Below are positions 42,221 through 54,200 of a stretch of DNA of 64,000 nucleotides, piece after piece (the first letter of the stretch is position 1; the number at the start of each line of letters is the position of its first letter). Both the position numbers and the translations under genes were made by a program. Under the pieces are notes generated by a model, which searched no databases, was not told where the DNA came from, and was given only the letters and a program-made list of their open reading frames with translations. The stretch comes from Pelobates cultripes (taxonomy: Eukaryota > Chordata > Amphibia > Anura > Pelobatidae): NCBI GenBank assembly GCA_933207985.1, contig OW240918.1, forward strand, positions 24,348,833 through 24,412,832, in the 5' to 3' direction.

Positions 42221-42526
42221 ATATATTTCTGCACTTAATGGTTTGACACAATGCTTTGTTGATTATTATATATATGTAAAATAACAGCGGAACTTATATC
42301 TATTGGACTGACAGCATTTATGAATGACAAGCTTTTGGGAGAACCTCCCTTTCTGAAGTCTAAAGCATTTCTGAGCAAAAACGACACATAGAATTTATAG
42401 TTGAATTGTGATACTGAATTTTATGTGTCGTGTTTGCTAAAAAAATGCTTGTTAGTCCAATAAAAAAGGTATTACAATATCCGAATTTCATGTTATTTTA
42501 CATCAACATCACTGGACTAATACAGC

Positions 42527-42582
<56 letters not shown>

Positions 42583-42679
42583 ATATATATAGAGAGATAT
42601 ATATATGTATATGTGTATTAATTTATATAGAGATTGTAGCCTAATTATTCCAGTGATGCAAAAAATGCTGAAATGTGCA
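42002..42679. other. Spacer with TA and CT microsatellites
   Basis: No gene. (TA)n at about 42176-42217 and (CT)n at about 42533-42583, ending in an assembly gap. ATTTTATGTGTCG and TGTTATTTTACATCAAC surround them. Confidence 0.6.
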
Positions 42680-43045
42680 NNNNNNNNNNNNNNNNNNNNN
42701 NNNNNNNNNNNNNNNNNNNNNNNNNNNNNNNNNNNNNNNNNNNNNNNNNNNNNNNNNNNNNNNNNNNNNNNNNNNNNNNNNNNNNNNNNNNNNNNNNNNN
42801 NNNNNNNNNNNNNNNNNNNNNNNNNNNNNNNNNNNNNNNNNNNNNNNNNNNNNNNNNNNNNNNNNNNNNNNNNNNNNNNNNNNNNNNNNNNNNNNNNNNN
42901 NNNNNNNNNNNNNNNNNNNNNNNNNNNNNNNNNNNNNNNNNNNNNNNNNNNNNNNNNNNNNNNNNNNNNNNNNNNNNNNNNNNNNNNNNNNNNNNNNNNN
43001 NNNNNNNNNNNNNNNNNNNNNNNNNNNNNNNNNNNNNNNNNNNNN
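42680..43045. other. Assembly gap (366 N)
   Basis: Run of N. It lies between CT/TA repeats on the left and a (TA)n tract (43083-43116) on the right. Frames translated across it are meaningless. Confidence 1.
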
Positions 43046-43082
43046 AATTCCCGTGAATGCAACCACCTATTTATGTTTTTTG

Positions 43083-43116
<34 letters not shown>

Positions 43117-43120
<4 letters not shown>

Positions 43121-43240
43121 CCACTGCATGCTGCCAGAACAGGAACCATCACAGTCGAAGATATCAAACAGAGAGCAGCACACGTGAAGAGTTGGTCAGC
43201 CCCAGGACCTGACATGATCCACAACTACTGGATAAAGAAG
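43117..43240 (+). pseudogene. Non-LTR retrotransposon RT relic, part 1
   Basis: The frame ...TVEDIKQRAAHVKSWSAPGP then DMIHNYWIKK is the start of the reverse transcriptase domain of an R2/R4-like non-LTR element (WSAPGPDMI resembles the region just before RT motif 0/1). It is cut at AAG-TTAA by a MITE (43245-43831) and continues in the same frame afterwards. Confidence 0.7.
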
Positions 43241-43244
43241 TTAA

Positions 43245-43831
43245 AGGGACACTATAGTCACCAGAACAACTACAGCTGATTGAATTTGTTCTGGTGAGTA
43301 GAATCATTACCTTCAGGCTTTTGGCTGTAAACACTGTCTTTTCAGAGAAAATGCAGTGTTTACATTACAGCCTAGTGATAACTTCACTGGCCACTCCTCG
43401 GATGGCTGCTAGAGATCCTTCCTGGGTCATGGCTGCCTAAAATGCATCTAAACATTCAGTATCTCCTCTCTCTGCATGCAGACACTGAACTTTCCTCATA
43501 GAGATTCATTGATTAAATTTATATCTATGAGTAGGAGGAGATACTGAATGGCCAGGGCTGTGTTTGAATCATGCTGGCTCTGCCCCTGATCTGCCTCCTT
43601 GTCAGTCTCAGCCAATCCTATGGGGAAGCATTGTGATTGGATCAGGCCACCACTTCTGATGATGTCAGAGGTCAGAGGAAGTTCACAGGCAGAGGCAGCA
43701 GCTTCAGACTTAAATACAAGTAAGATTGTACTATCTTTAGGGAGGCAAAGGGGGCCACGGGGGCTAGATAGTGGTTTTAACACTATAGGGTCAGGAATAC
43801 ATGTTTGTGTTCCTGATCCTATAGTGGTCCT
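43245..43831. mobile_element. TTAA MITE inserted in the RT relic
   Basis: AGGGACACTATAGTCACC to CCTATAGTGGTCCT, 587 bp, with exact TTAA at 43241-43244 and 43832-43835. Removing it and one TTAA rejoins the RT reading frame across the site, which proves the target duplication. Confidence 0.92.
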
Positions 43832-43835
43832 TTAA

Positions 43836-44230
43836 CAGCACTGCCTGAACACCTAACAGCACAAATAAACCAGCTACTAGCAACAGGCTACCACCCTGAC
43901 TGGCTAACACAAGGTAGAACAATACTGGTCATGAAGGGAATAACACCATCCAAATACCGACCAATAACCTGCCTCCCCACAACATGGCATCATAGCCTCC
44001 AAGATCCAAGGGCATATGAGTCAATACATGAGCAATACTCAGAAAGGGATTGGAAGCAACACCAGAGGATCAAAACACCAACTACTGGTAGACCAAGCAT
44101 TCATAAGGGATTTTAAGACCAGACAGACCAATCTGTGCACAGCCTGGATTGACTACAAGAAAGCCTATGACACAATGCCACACATGGATACTGGAATGCT
44201 TGGCTCTCTAAAAGGTCAGCAAGACAAGAC
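43836..44230 (+). pseudogene. Non-LTR retrotransposon RT relic, part 2
   Basis: Continues with LPEHLTAQINQLLATGYHPD and KYRPITCLPTTW (RT motif 1), then, after frameshifts, GIGSNTRGSKHQLLVDQAF (motif 2a) and CTAWIDYKKAYDTMPH (motif A with the first catalytic aspartate, D of IDY). The spacing and wording fit R2/R4-like elements. Several frameshifts and the loss of the YADD box make it dead. Confidence 0.75.
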
Positions 44231-46590
44231 AAGCCTTCATCTGTCCTGATTTTATCCCGTTATCTTGTCCCCTGATTATCACATGTTTTTAAAAACGTAA
44301 CTACATATTTTGTTCTTGCATTAACTGTTGGCGTTATCTTATTTCCTGCCTTAAAAATGGCTAATACACTAGATACTATGTTGAGAAATAGGTTATGCTC
44401 GTTGGTTCTTCCTTTTTAAAGGGAACTGTGCCCCCATGCAAGCAGGATCTACGTTACAATAGTTTTACGTATATAACTTATTACATTTGTGATTTAGTTA
44501 CTCTTAAATAAATCAGGAGGTGGGAGGGTCTGGGAGGGAGGGTCTGCTGCTGATTGGCTGGAATGTGTCTGCTGACTGTGAGGTACAGGGTCAAAGTTTA
44601 CTCAATGATGACATAGGGGGCAGACCGAACAGCGCATATGTTCGCCATCCGGCGAACCGTTCGGGACATCACTAATCATGAGCAATTTTACATTTTATGT
44701 TACTGTCATGATTTACACTGCTTGGTGTGTGCTATAAATGAGGTTCAACACTTCATATTATTCATATTATGGTGCAGGAGCACCAAGGTATCAAGCAATT
44801 CTTGTTTATTTGAGTGATGTGCTGCATTCTGCATCATTTGGTTCTATGAGCAGCCTTATTCGTGTTCCTGGTTTCATATGTAAATATATTTCATCATTCG
44901 GACTCCAATTGTTTTGCACCCCTCCCTGTCATAGGTGTCTCATTCCAAGGCTCTGTTTAACCTTGCACTGCAGAGAGTCTCAGGGGGGAGGATTTCACTA
45001 ATAAGTGGGTTAATCTCATAAAAGCAGGCATAAGGTTGCTAGACTATGACCTGCTGAAAATGGGGTACATTATGGCAGTCTTATACAATGTATCTCTGTC
45101 TGCCTAAGTTTAAAAACTTTGTGAGATTTGAAGTTGTTGTTTAGTTTAGAGTGAGCGTGCCTTATGTTATATCCTATAGGCTTCAACCGACAATGTGTAC
45201 TAAACTTTAGCTTATACGGCTTTCTAAAACTACTCTCAGAACACTATAATATATCCTCATGAGATAGAATAGAATCACAGGGCAAGAGTCTATTGTTTAG
45301 CTCTATTTTGGAATGAGGAAAACGTAGCCCTAACATCTTATATGTCCTACCCATAAGCTTAAGGGAAATAGAATGAAATTTTGAAAAGAAGTAGTTGTAG
45401 TACATGAGTGAGGGGGGGCATGGAAAAAATGAAGAGATAGTATTGGAATGGGGGAGACAGCAGGGACGAAAGGTGAGAAGAGCATTGGGAACGTGCGTCT
45501 AAAAGAGCGTTGAGAGAGGAAGCCCATTGGAAAGAGGAAAAAGAAGAGTGAGGATGGGTGGGTTGTAGTTTGAGGTGACAGACTGTAAGATGTGAGGTCC
45601 AGGAAATTTACAAAAGTTCAAAATACAAAAAAACTAGTTTTGCAAATACTTGCAACCTATTTATGTTCTTAAATATTGTATGGCTGCCGGACTAGCCTTT
45701 GATGTCCCTCGGGCATTTTTTGTCACCTGCTTACCACTCTTTTAATTAGTGTTTTCATTTGCCTCTAGCAGTGTTGCTTAGCAATGTGTGTGTCTGTAGG
45801 AGTACCTATCGGAGTTGCCGACAATGATTTATTATGTATCACTACTTACATACTGTACATAAATTGAATAATGGATGTACAAATAAAATGGAATTTAGAA
45901 GGTGTGTTGGACATGTATGGAAGGTTCTGCTCTGAAGAGCTTGCAATCTAACACACAGCATGCTTGACTTCCTTTTAGCAGTTCATATATGTATATGTGT
46001 ACAAGCAATTTGTTGATTTTTAACATTTGAAGCTATGGCAAACATTAAAAAAATCTTGACATTTTATTATGAGGTCTATAACATCAGTTACTTTAACCAT
46101 CTGGGTTGATATTGTATTTTGAAAAGTAGGATTAATTAGGGTTATTATGCTTATGTAGAGAAAGCGTGCTGGCTGAATATCGTGTATTAAGAACAGCTGG
46201 CTCGGGAAGACAGGTCATTGAAAATACATATTAATTAAGTCAGCAATGTGTCACCAATCACTACAACGTTTGTTTTGTAAATAATTTGTGAAGAAATATC
46301 TCTCTGTCAGCTGATTTCTGCTTCTTAGCAAAAGGGCACAAGAAGTGTTGGACAGTGGTATGTAGAATTCATATGCGCTAGCATGGATATCGGATAGCAT
46401 TTTCACTTCTACAATATATAAATTCCACACACTGTAGGGCCGCCCTCTTCATTTCCTGCCCACCACCATCATCAATATGTTATGTGTGTTCTAGACAACT
46501 GATTGATGACAACAGATTTATTTATTAATTTCTTAGTTGGATTCTTGGGCCACCAGTAAGCCATAAAGTTTTATTCCTCTTGTTTTCCTC
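44231..46590. other. Noncoding spacer
   Basis: No gene seen. A GC-rich stretch at 44515-44690 (GGGAGGGTCTGCTGCTGATT, TCCGGCGAACCGTTCGGG) resembles a dispersed repeat. A purine-rich stretch runs through 45400-45560. Confidence 0.4.
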
Positions 46591-46599
46591 GCTGTGGCC

Positions 46600-46955
46600 A
46601 TTACTCCATCCCAGGCAAAATCATCTCATAATTGATGACAATCTCAGCCAATTCAATGCTTCCTTGTAATGAAACATTGGGGGGTGGGGAGTTGTACACA
46701 TGCACAGCAATCGCCACCCTGCACCTATCAGCATCTTAGCTCAGTGCGTCTCTGTGAGGAGCATTCTACATCTTCATGCAAGGCCTAAAGACACCAAACA
46801 CCAGTCTTGCAAAGATTGAAGGACTTCACCATGTTGGGCCTCTAGTTGCTGTCTGAGTGACAGTCACAAGAGTTCTTTAAGTACAAATGTAAACACTGCC
46901 TTTTCTCAGGAAAGGTATTGTTTACAATACGTCTGGTGGTGAAAGGGTCCCTTTA
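46600..46955. mobile_element. Right half of a TTAA MITE
   Basis: AAACACTGCCTTTTCTCAGG and its partial inverse AAAGGTATTGTTTAC, then GGTCCCTTTAA at the right end. The left end was not found. Confidence 0.45.
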
Positions 46956-46973
46956 ATAATAAAGAGGCTGTAT

Positions 46974-47240
46974 TGTAGCGGAGAGGTAGTACAATCCACA
47001 ATATCTCCACTGGTAGACAGGAACAGCATACAATAATCCAGGTAGCGTTACAATAATCCCTTCCTCCCAAGAACTAGACGACACATAGTCTGGGAGTCAA
47101 CTGAACTTTTATTCACGGGTCATGGTATTTATGCAGTTCCTCCTGCAAGGGGTTTATAAACTGGTATTGCAGGGGTTTTAATCAAGGGGTCTGTGTGGGA
47201 AACTGACTATGCAGGGTCATTTCCCACCATGCCCTGCTGT
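46974..47240 (-). mobile_element. LTR-like copy 2 (same family as 3727-4125)
   Basis: Read on the minus strand: GCATAAATACC (TATA-like), AATAAA, GTGTCGTCTAGTTCTTGGGA and TTGTATGCTGTT appear in the same order as at 3831-3935, ending ...CGCTACA. Limits at the far side are approximate. Confidence 0.5.
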
Positions 47241-47935
47241 ACTGGAGAGATAATCACCCAAGAATGTATTGTTAATTGGATTATCTCCCAGTGCAGCAAA
47301 ATACAGTTTTTTATACAAAAATACATAACTGACATAATTTTCATGACATTTATCAGAATGACCCCTTTTTACATAGCTGGGATCTGAGCGCACCATCTGG
47401 GGAAATACCGCTCAGATCCCTGCACAAATAAACGAACGCTATTCGAATTACAACTTTATACGAATGGGTATTGACACGGACGAACATACCGGGTACGTTA
47501 AAATACCGAAAGAATGAGATGCCCGAACGGCCTGGAAGTCCAGCGGTGTTCGTGCCGTCGAGTAGCCGATTTTAGTTCCAGGCACTCGACCACCAAACAC
47601 CGCTGGGCTTTCGTGAACAAAGATGGCCGCCGCAACGTGTTCGGTATACGAACGGCGGCCACACACAGAATACCTTAATTGACTGTGGATACATTGTATC
47701 TACCGTTAATGGGAGACACACAACCCTTGTGTGGTCTCCCATTCGGTATTTTATTCGTTTCACGAACAGCATTTAAACTCACTGTTTGTGAAACTACCAT
47801 ACGAATGCTTGGGGCTTTCGTGCCGCAAGCTTTCGAATGCTATCGGTCTGCTTATATTAGGGAATATGAATACAGGCATATACAGGCAGTCTTAAAGCAA
47901 TCGTGCCCTATACATATAATGACAGTCTTAAGTGG
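47241..47935 (-). mobile_element. 3' internal part of LTR element copy 2
   Basis: On the minus strand this precedes the LTR and shares GATCTGAGCG, the GATAATC/GATTATCTCC inverted repeat, GATAAATGTC and CAGTCAATTA with 3241-3726. It is rich in CGAA/TTCG motifs. No gag, pol or env frame is recognisable. Confidence 0.45.
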
Positions 47936-48116
47936 CTAGGTTTGCCACATGTATAGATACCATTATTAGCGATATCTCATGCACTCTATTCTAAATAAGT
48001 GTGAATATCTAACAGCACATGATTTGAAATTTAGTTACGTCCTTATTAAGCGGTAGCATTTACAAATGCCCAGTGTGCTTTCATATGACCATTAGATACT
48101 CAAGTGTATCACCAGT
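47936..48116. other. Short noncoding spacer
   Basis: Nothing recognised. Confidence 0.3.
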
Positions 48117-48174
48117 AACTTCTGGAATAAAAGGGAATCATGACATGTCACACATGTCATGTGTCCTTATGGGG
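48117..48174. mobile_element. 72-bp TTAA MITE, copy 3 (left-truncated)
   Basis: AACTTCTGGAATAAAAGGGA through GTGTCCTTATGGGG then TTAA (48175-48178). The first 14 bases of the element are missing. Confidence 0.75.
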
Positions 48175-48178
48175 TTAA

Positions 48179-49139
48179 AGTTGTATTCCCTCCTTGTCCT
48201 TCACAACAGGAGTTTGGTTTAAACCAAAGCTTATGTAACTGTGGCCTCAATTTAATATTGTTGGGTAGGCTTTCCAAATGATATAATATTTTTGGATAAA
48301 CATTTCAAATGATTTTTTCAACATGTAAATATATCAAAACATTTACCATATATATATATAAAATCTCAATATTTCAAAAAGCTTTCATTATTTTAAATAA
48401 TTTTAAAAGCTTATACAAAAATATTAAAATTTTGGAAAATGTATCCAACAATTTTAAATCAAGGCCTATGTAACAAAAAAAAATTGATAACCATAAATGT
48501 GTTAAAATAACACTACATACAATACAATACAGTGAATAGATCTTCATAATAAAATGCCCTTGGACTATTCAATGCCTGCTGTTAGTTATGTTCAATAGTG
48601 TAAAGTGTTCTATTCTAAATGACTCTGTTGCTCTAAAGATCAGATGTGTCATGTATCGAAAAGTCAATATAGAAGAAGGCAAGCAGGTACATCACGCAGA
48701 CATATATATAGAGAGAGCCATTTGCTGGTTTATGGTGAATATTCTTACATTTCATAATGCTTATGTTCTATGTTATGGGATTAACTAGGCTTTAACCAGC
48801 AGGTTAATTAGTTAAGGTAATCGGTGCTTCAGTAACTGCCATGTATCTGTGTTAACTAACCAACTCATTCTACAAATATATAAAATATGGCTCTCCCAGT
48901 ATATTTTATACAGGGCTTTATTTAATAAACAATATATTATTATGACACAATAAAGATTGAAGAGTATGCTAGAAGACCGCCGAATTTGAGTTTTTATTCC
49001 AATGTAACAATTTTGACCTACATTTTGCGATGTGGTTTTCAATAAACTACAATTTTCACTTTAGTGCATAAAAACGCATGTATAAGCTTAACTGCATCAT
49101 ACTAAAGTAATAGAGAGGGCCCATAACGAATAAACATAA
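48179..49139. other. Noncoding spacer
   Basis: AT-rich sequence; a cluster of TTTCAAAT/ATTTTAAA motifs at 48270-48450. No gene seen. Confidence 0.35.
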
Positions 49140-49430
49140 GTAAAGTAAATAAGAAAAAAGGAAGAAAAGGAAAAGTATAAAAGAAAAAATATAAGAAAAA
49201 AATAATAAGCAAAAAATAAAATAAAATAAAAGAAAAAAACAAATTAAAAAAATAAAAGAAAAAAGAAAAAAGAAAAAAATTAAATATTGAAATAAAAAAG
49301 AAAAATAACAGATAAAAATAAAAATAGAAAATAATAATAAAAAATAAATAAAGAAAGAAAATAAAAAGGAAAAAGTGAAAAAACTCATATGAAAAAATAA
49401 AAATAAATATAAAAATAAAAAGAAGGCAAG
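49140..49430. repeat. A-rich (AAATAA/AAAGAA)n tract
   Basis: About 290 bp of AAAATAAAAATA-like sequence, resembling the A-rich tract inside the PLE (59210-59375). It could be a PLE remnant or an independent simple repeat. Confidence 0.7.
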
Positions 49431-49649
49431 GTGATAATGTATGCAATTCTCTGATTCAAAACGCTAAACTCATTAGTAACCTTTTAGCATGGTGCAGTGG
49501 CGTACACAAAACCCATGGGGCGAAAAAAACTGATCCATGGGCCGGGGCCGCAACACATGGCGGCGGGCACCTGGTCGCAGGGGTCGCAGGGCTGCAACCC
49601 CTGCAACCGCGGTATGTACGCCAGTGCATGCAGATATACATACACTTAA

Positions 49650-49930
49650 AGGACCACTACAGACACCCAGATCACATCAGCTCAATGAAGTGGTCTGTGT
49701 GCCAGGTCCCTCTAGTTTTAACCCTGCAGCTGAAAACATAGCAGTTTCAGGGAAACTGCTATGTTTCACTGAAGGTTAATCGAGGCTCTAGTCGCTGTCT
49801 CATTGACGCGGAACGTCCTTAGGAAAGCATTGACTAATGCTTTCCTATAGGCGGTTTGAATGCGCGTGCGGCTCTTGCTGCGCATGTGCATTCGGAGCTG
49901 AGAGGCCGATCGGGGCAGAGGTAAGGTAAG
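49650..49930. mobile_element. TTAA MITE half nested in hAT element
   Basis: AGGACCACTACAGACACCC after TTAA (49646-49649); interior AACATAGCAGTTTCAG hairpin and GAATGCGCGTGCGGCTCTTG as in 6107-6548. The right end is replaced by the CA-rich tract. Confidence 0.6.
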
Positions 49931-49959
49931 TGCTGAAGACACACATATTCTCACAAACA

Positions 49960-50410
49960 GACGCATACACACTAGCTAACAGACACACACACTCTCACGA
50001 ACAGACGCATACACACTAGCTAACAGACACACACATTTACTGACAGACACACATACACACTCACAGACAGACACATACACACTCACTTACAAAACACACA
50101 CTCACTAACAGACACCAAAGAGACTCACTAACAGACGCACACAAACTAACACAGACAGTAAAACACTCACTGACACACAAACTAACACACCCACTGACAC
50201 AAAAACTAACACACACACTCTAGCACTTACACATACACAAACACACTCTAACACTAACACACTCTAACACATACGCACACACTAACACACTCTAACACTA
50301 ACACACCCACACTAACACACTCTAACACTAACACACCCACACCCACACACTCTAACACTAACACACACACACACTCTAACACTAACACACTCTAACACTA
50401 ACACACTCGT
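49960..50410. repeat. CA-rich microsatellite (CTAACACTAACACA type)
   Basis: Units CAGACACACACACTCAC on the left and ACACTCTAACACTA on the right. Confidence 0.9.
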
Positions 50411-50655
50411 GACGTCATCTTCCGGCTCCGGTATCAGTGTGGTGCGCGAGGGAGCTGAAGAGGAATCACTCAGGGAAGAGTGCTCCCTCGCGCCCGCGGG
50501 GTGACACCAGGGCCAGCCTCGGGGGGCACTGATGTGGCCAGCTCCTGTGCCCCCAGGAGAAGAGGTTGGCCACTGTGGCTACATACCGGGTCGCACCTGG
50601 TGGGCCGGGCCCAGTCGCAGCCGCGACCCCTGCGACCTCGGTATGTACGCCACTG

Positions 50656-51050
50656 GCGTCGTGTTAAATGTCAGTAGATCCGGGACACACAGCCTCTCCT
50701 CATTGTGTGCATGTATAGCACCGTTACTTTTTTCAGGCTCTTTGAATGTTCCACATTAAAATTGGCCAACTCTTAAAGGGGAATTGTTATTTCCCAGGAT
50801 TTATAATATTATGTTTACTTATAGCAATATTTAACAAATATGTATTCGCGAGGTGTGAAAAATAAAATTAAACATAGAAATCCACATGCTTTATCCTCCA
50901 ACTGGGCTTCTCCATCTTAGCTCCCATTCAATCATTCTTACCAGTTCTGTGCTTTGCAGTTAGCAGTCAGTATACAGAAAAGAGGAGAAATTAAACAAAG
51001 TTTCTGTTTTTCTTCTTAATTAGCAATATTTACCCTGGCTTTCCCTTGTC
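50656..51050. other. Noncoding spacer
   Basis: No feature recognised. Confidence 0.35.
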
Positions 51051-51054
51051 TTAA

Positions 51055-51601
51055 AGGGACACTATAGTCACCTGAACAACTTTAGCTTAATGAAGCAGTT
51101 TTGGTGTATAGAACATGCCCCTGCAGCCTCACTGCTCAATCCTCTGCCATTTAAGAGTTAAATCCCTTTGTTTATGAACCCTAGTCATACCTCCCTGCAT
51201 GTGACTTGCACAGCCTTCCATAAACACTTCCTGTAAAGAGAACCCTATTGAGGCTTTCTTTATTGCAAGTTCTGTTTAATTAAGATTTTCTTATTCCCTG
51301 CTATGTTAATAGCTTGCTAGACCCTGCAAGAGCCTCCTGTATGTGATTAAAGTTCAATTTAGAGATTAAGATGCAATTATTTAAAGTAAATTACATCTGT
51401 TTGAAAGTGAAACCAGTTTTTTTTTTCATGCAGGCCCTGTCAATCATAGCCAGGGGAGGTGTGGCTAGGGCTGCATAAACAGAAACAAAGTGATTTAACT
51501 CCTAAATGGCAGTGAATTGAGCAGTGAAATTGCAGGGGAATGATCTATACACTAAAACTGCTTTATTTAGCTAAAGTAATTTAGGTGACTATAGTGTTCC
51601 T
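51055..51601. mobile_element. Long-type TTAA MITE, well-preserved copy
   Basis: AGGGACACTATAGTCACC to GGTGACTATAGTGTTCCT with TTAA at 51051-51054 and 51602-51605. Longest intact copy of the subfamily seen decayed at 13944 and 19450. Confidence 0.88.
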
Positions 51602-51605
51602 TTAA

Positions 51606-52130
51606 TTCAAATATGAAATTTTAAAAATCATTAATATACATATAAAAGAAAACAGAGCATTGTGGAAAAAAAGGTGATTTCACAAAATTTCTACAAACGT
51701 GTAAATGCCAGAGAAGAGACAGTTCTTTTTTAAGGACCGATATTTAGTTACTGTCGCCACTCTCTGCATAAGTCCAGTCCGTGGAAGACCATTAAAACTT
51801 GAATCTTTCTTTAAAACAGTATTGAAGTATAGATTTCTGTCCTCATTCATTTGTCTCAATGATTTATTTGAACTTTGCATTTTCAACATGATCTATTCTG
51901 ATGTCTTTCAAAATACAATTAAATAATGCTTATATAATTACTATTGCAATTAAGACATTAATAGCAACAATCAATTACTTCATCCAGGGTAATTACACCA
52001 ACATGCATTTGAACGACTCTTAGATGAACACTTGTCTAAAATAATTATTACGGCTGATAATAAAGGTACACATAAAATGTTACATATTTTGCATGTCCGT
52101 AGTCTCCATTGAACTCTCTACGCTCAAATA
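51606..52130. other. Noncoding spacer
   Basis: AT-rich; no feature recognised. Confidence 0.35.
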
Positions 52131-52132
52131 TA

Positions 52133-52326
52133 CAGTGCCCTCCCCAAAGATATATATATTTATAAGCCTGTGTTGTGTTTGCAATTGTTTGAAATCTATA
52201 AAAGCAGAGTATTTCTGCTTATTTTTTTTAAAAACAAAAGATTAAAAGTTGAAACAATAATGACAATTTTTCATAGCCTTCTCTGCTCATTTTTACCAAG
52301 GGTGCCAATATTAGTGGAGGACACTG
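52133..52326. mobile_element. Tc1/mariner-like MITE
   Basis: Ends CAGTGCCCTCCCC and GGAGGACACTG are inverted and bounded by TA at 52131-52132 and 52327-52328, the Tc1/mariner target. The GGGTGCCAATATTAGTGGAG end is a well-known vertebrate mariner-MITE type. Confidence 0.8.
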
Positions 52327-52659
52327 TAATTTATGGACTGGTCACTTGCAGGCGAAAGCTTGGATGTTCCGACAGGAAAAGCTAAAATCTAAAATCAGTG
52401 GTTCTTACCCTATTATTACAGGGACCCAAATGATATATAAGGCATAGGCCTGGAGACACATTATTCAATTAGATTACCATTTATAACAAAATAAATTCTG
52501 TAAAACACCTTCATTAGACTCTTCCCAGAGTCACAGAGAAAAGCGATGCTGTTACAGTATTTTTTTTTTCTATGGGACCTTGTCTGGGTAGTAAAGAAAA
52601 TGTTGAATTTGTTCCATAAAAATAAAAGGATAGTCTGCATTTGTGGAACCGGTAGTTGA

Positions 52660-53150
52660 AGGGACACCATAGGCGCTCAAACCACTTCATCTCAATGTAA
52701 TGGTCTGGGTGACTTGTGACCCCCTGTTTTAACCCTGCAAATGAAAATATTGTCATTCTGCAGAATGGGAATGTTTACATTGCAGAGGTTAAATGCCTCT
52801 AGTGGCTATCGCTCGAACAGCTATTAAAAGTTCTTCCTATGAAATAGCAGAGTAGAACTCTGCTATTTCAATCAGATGGTCTCATAGAGATCATTTGATT
52901 GCCACAGTGTGGCGTTTTGCTGTGCATGCACACTAGCCTCTGGGAAAGCATTGGATTGGCTGATATAACTGATCTCGATGATCTCAGCCAAGGAGCCGGA
53001 ATGGCACCATGGATACCGGTGCTGCATGGGAGAAAAGGAAAGAAAAATACTTTTTACTTACTACCTACAGGTGGGGCCCAGGAAATTAAACAGCTACCAT
53101 GGCACTATGAAATTAGGAATATACAATGCTCTTCTTGCTATGGGACTTGC
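52660..53150. mobile_element. Diverged TTAA MITE half
   Basis: AGGGACACCATAGGCGCTCA followed by CCACTTCATCTCAATGTAATG resembles the left half of the 6107 family. The TTAA site is not intact and no right terminus is seen. Confidence 0.45.
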
Positions 53151-53899
53151 GAAAGACACATACTTTGTACCAGATAATTTCCCATAAACAGATACCCACT
53201 GGCTCTGAGTTTAGGGTTCTTGAGGCCATGTGCCATTTTCAGGTAAATCATTAAGCCTCTTTCTTTTTGCCACAGTATTTCTCTTTTTGCTAATTTATCA
53301 TGCAGGAATGCTCAGCCACCTCTGTTTTCTGGAACAAAAAATACACAGATAAGATAAGCGATAGAGTGTCAACTGAGTATAGATAACGATAACAGGCAGC
53401 AAACATTAATAGTAAGGGTTACCCTCAACTACTTACTGAAAGATATAGAAAAATCTATGTACAAAAAATATAGGTTGTGCCAATAGAAAGTTAAATTAGT
53501 CCACAATTGCTGGATTCTGTTCTCAACTGGTAACTGTCCAGACTTCAAATAGTGGGAGTATATGAAACAAAAGCAGAAAATAACCAGTGATGGTCCAAAG
53601 CGTATGGAACAAGGTACAGGTCATACAACAATAATGTATATGGTATATCACTCACATTTGAGAGCGCTATAAGACCAGCTCTGAGTTTAATGGCATGCAG
53701 CAGTACAATCCCCACGGATGGAAATGCAGATCTTAGGGGCTGGTCCCTCATTGTATCGTTTGATATATAAAAGATAAAAATGACAAACAATAGTGCTCAC
53801 TGTAATAAATGTCATAATGGTTGTAAAAGTACACATATTCTACTCACATGTAGTGGAGCAGTAGATCCTGCTCAGATGGTAACGCATGGGTGGTATAAT
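53151..53899. other. Noncoding sequence, possibly PLE-related
   Basis: No gene recognised. GTAGTGGAGCAGTAGATCCTG and similar stretches precede the hammerhead-like motif at 54098 and may belong to the same element. Confidence 0.3.
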
Positions 53900-54200
53900 C
53901 CCCACTAAGGATAAAATGTTGAGTAGATTCTTCAAGGAGTTGTATCCAAAGTTTCTTTATTAGGTACTTTTTTTAATGCAAGGAACAGAAGAACATAAAA
54001 AAATAAGAAAAGCAACTAAAAGCATAAAAAGTGTAATAAACGGGCAAACACAACTAGTAGGGAATGGCAAAAAAAAAAAAAGATTAAAACAATACAACGC
54101 GTTTCACCAACTGGGGGGGCTCTATCAAGTGTAGATAATTGGGGCCTGGCACTCAGGAGTTTATATAGGGAATAAGGTTCTCGGACTAAGCACTCCCAGG
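53900..54200 (-). mobile_element. Degraded PLE-like module
   Basis: Minus strand: TTGATAGAGCC, a weak stem, GAAA (54105-54102) and CGCGTT. The GAAACGCG box and the T-rich GTTTCTTTATTAGGTAC on its far side follow the order of the other modules (compare 18670-18735), but the CTGANGA box is mutated. Confidence 0.4.

Larger units (their letters stand above)
49495..50655. mobile_element. Non-autonomous hAT element with CA repeat
   Basis: Ends CAGTGGCGTACAC and GTACGCCACTG are inverted; flanks GCATGGTG and GCGTCGTG match at 6 of 8 bases. Internal CGCAGGGGTCGCAGG and GTATGTACGCCA segments are repeated inverted near the right end. Contains a TTAA MITE half (49650-49930), a CA-rich tract, and the GC-rich block shared with 19900-20030. 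Confidence 0.7.

Noticed and set aside
42526..43279. Open frames of 127-232 residues spanning the N gap
   Set aside because: Most of their length is N; no real coding can be claimed.
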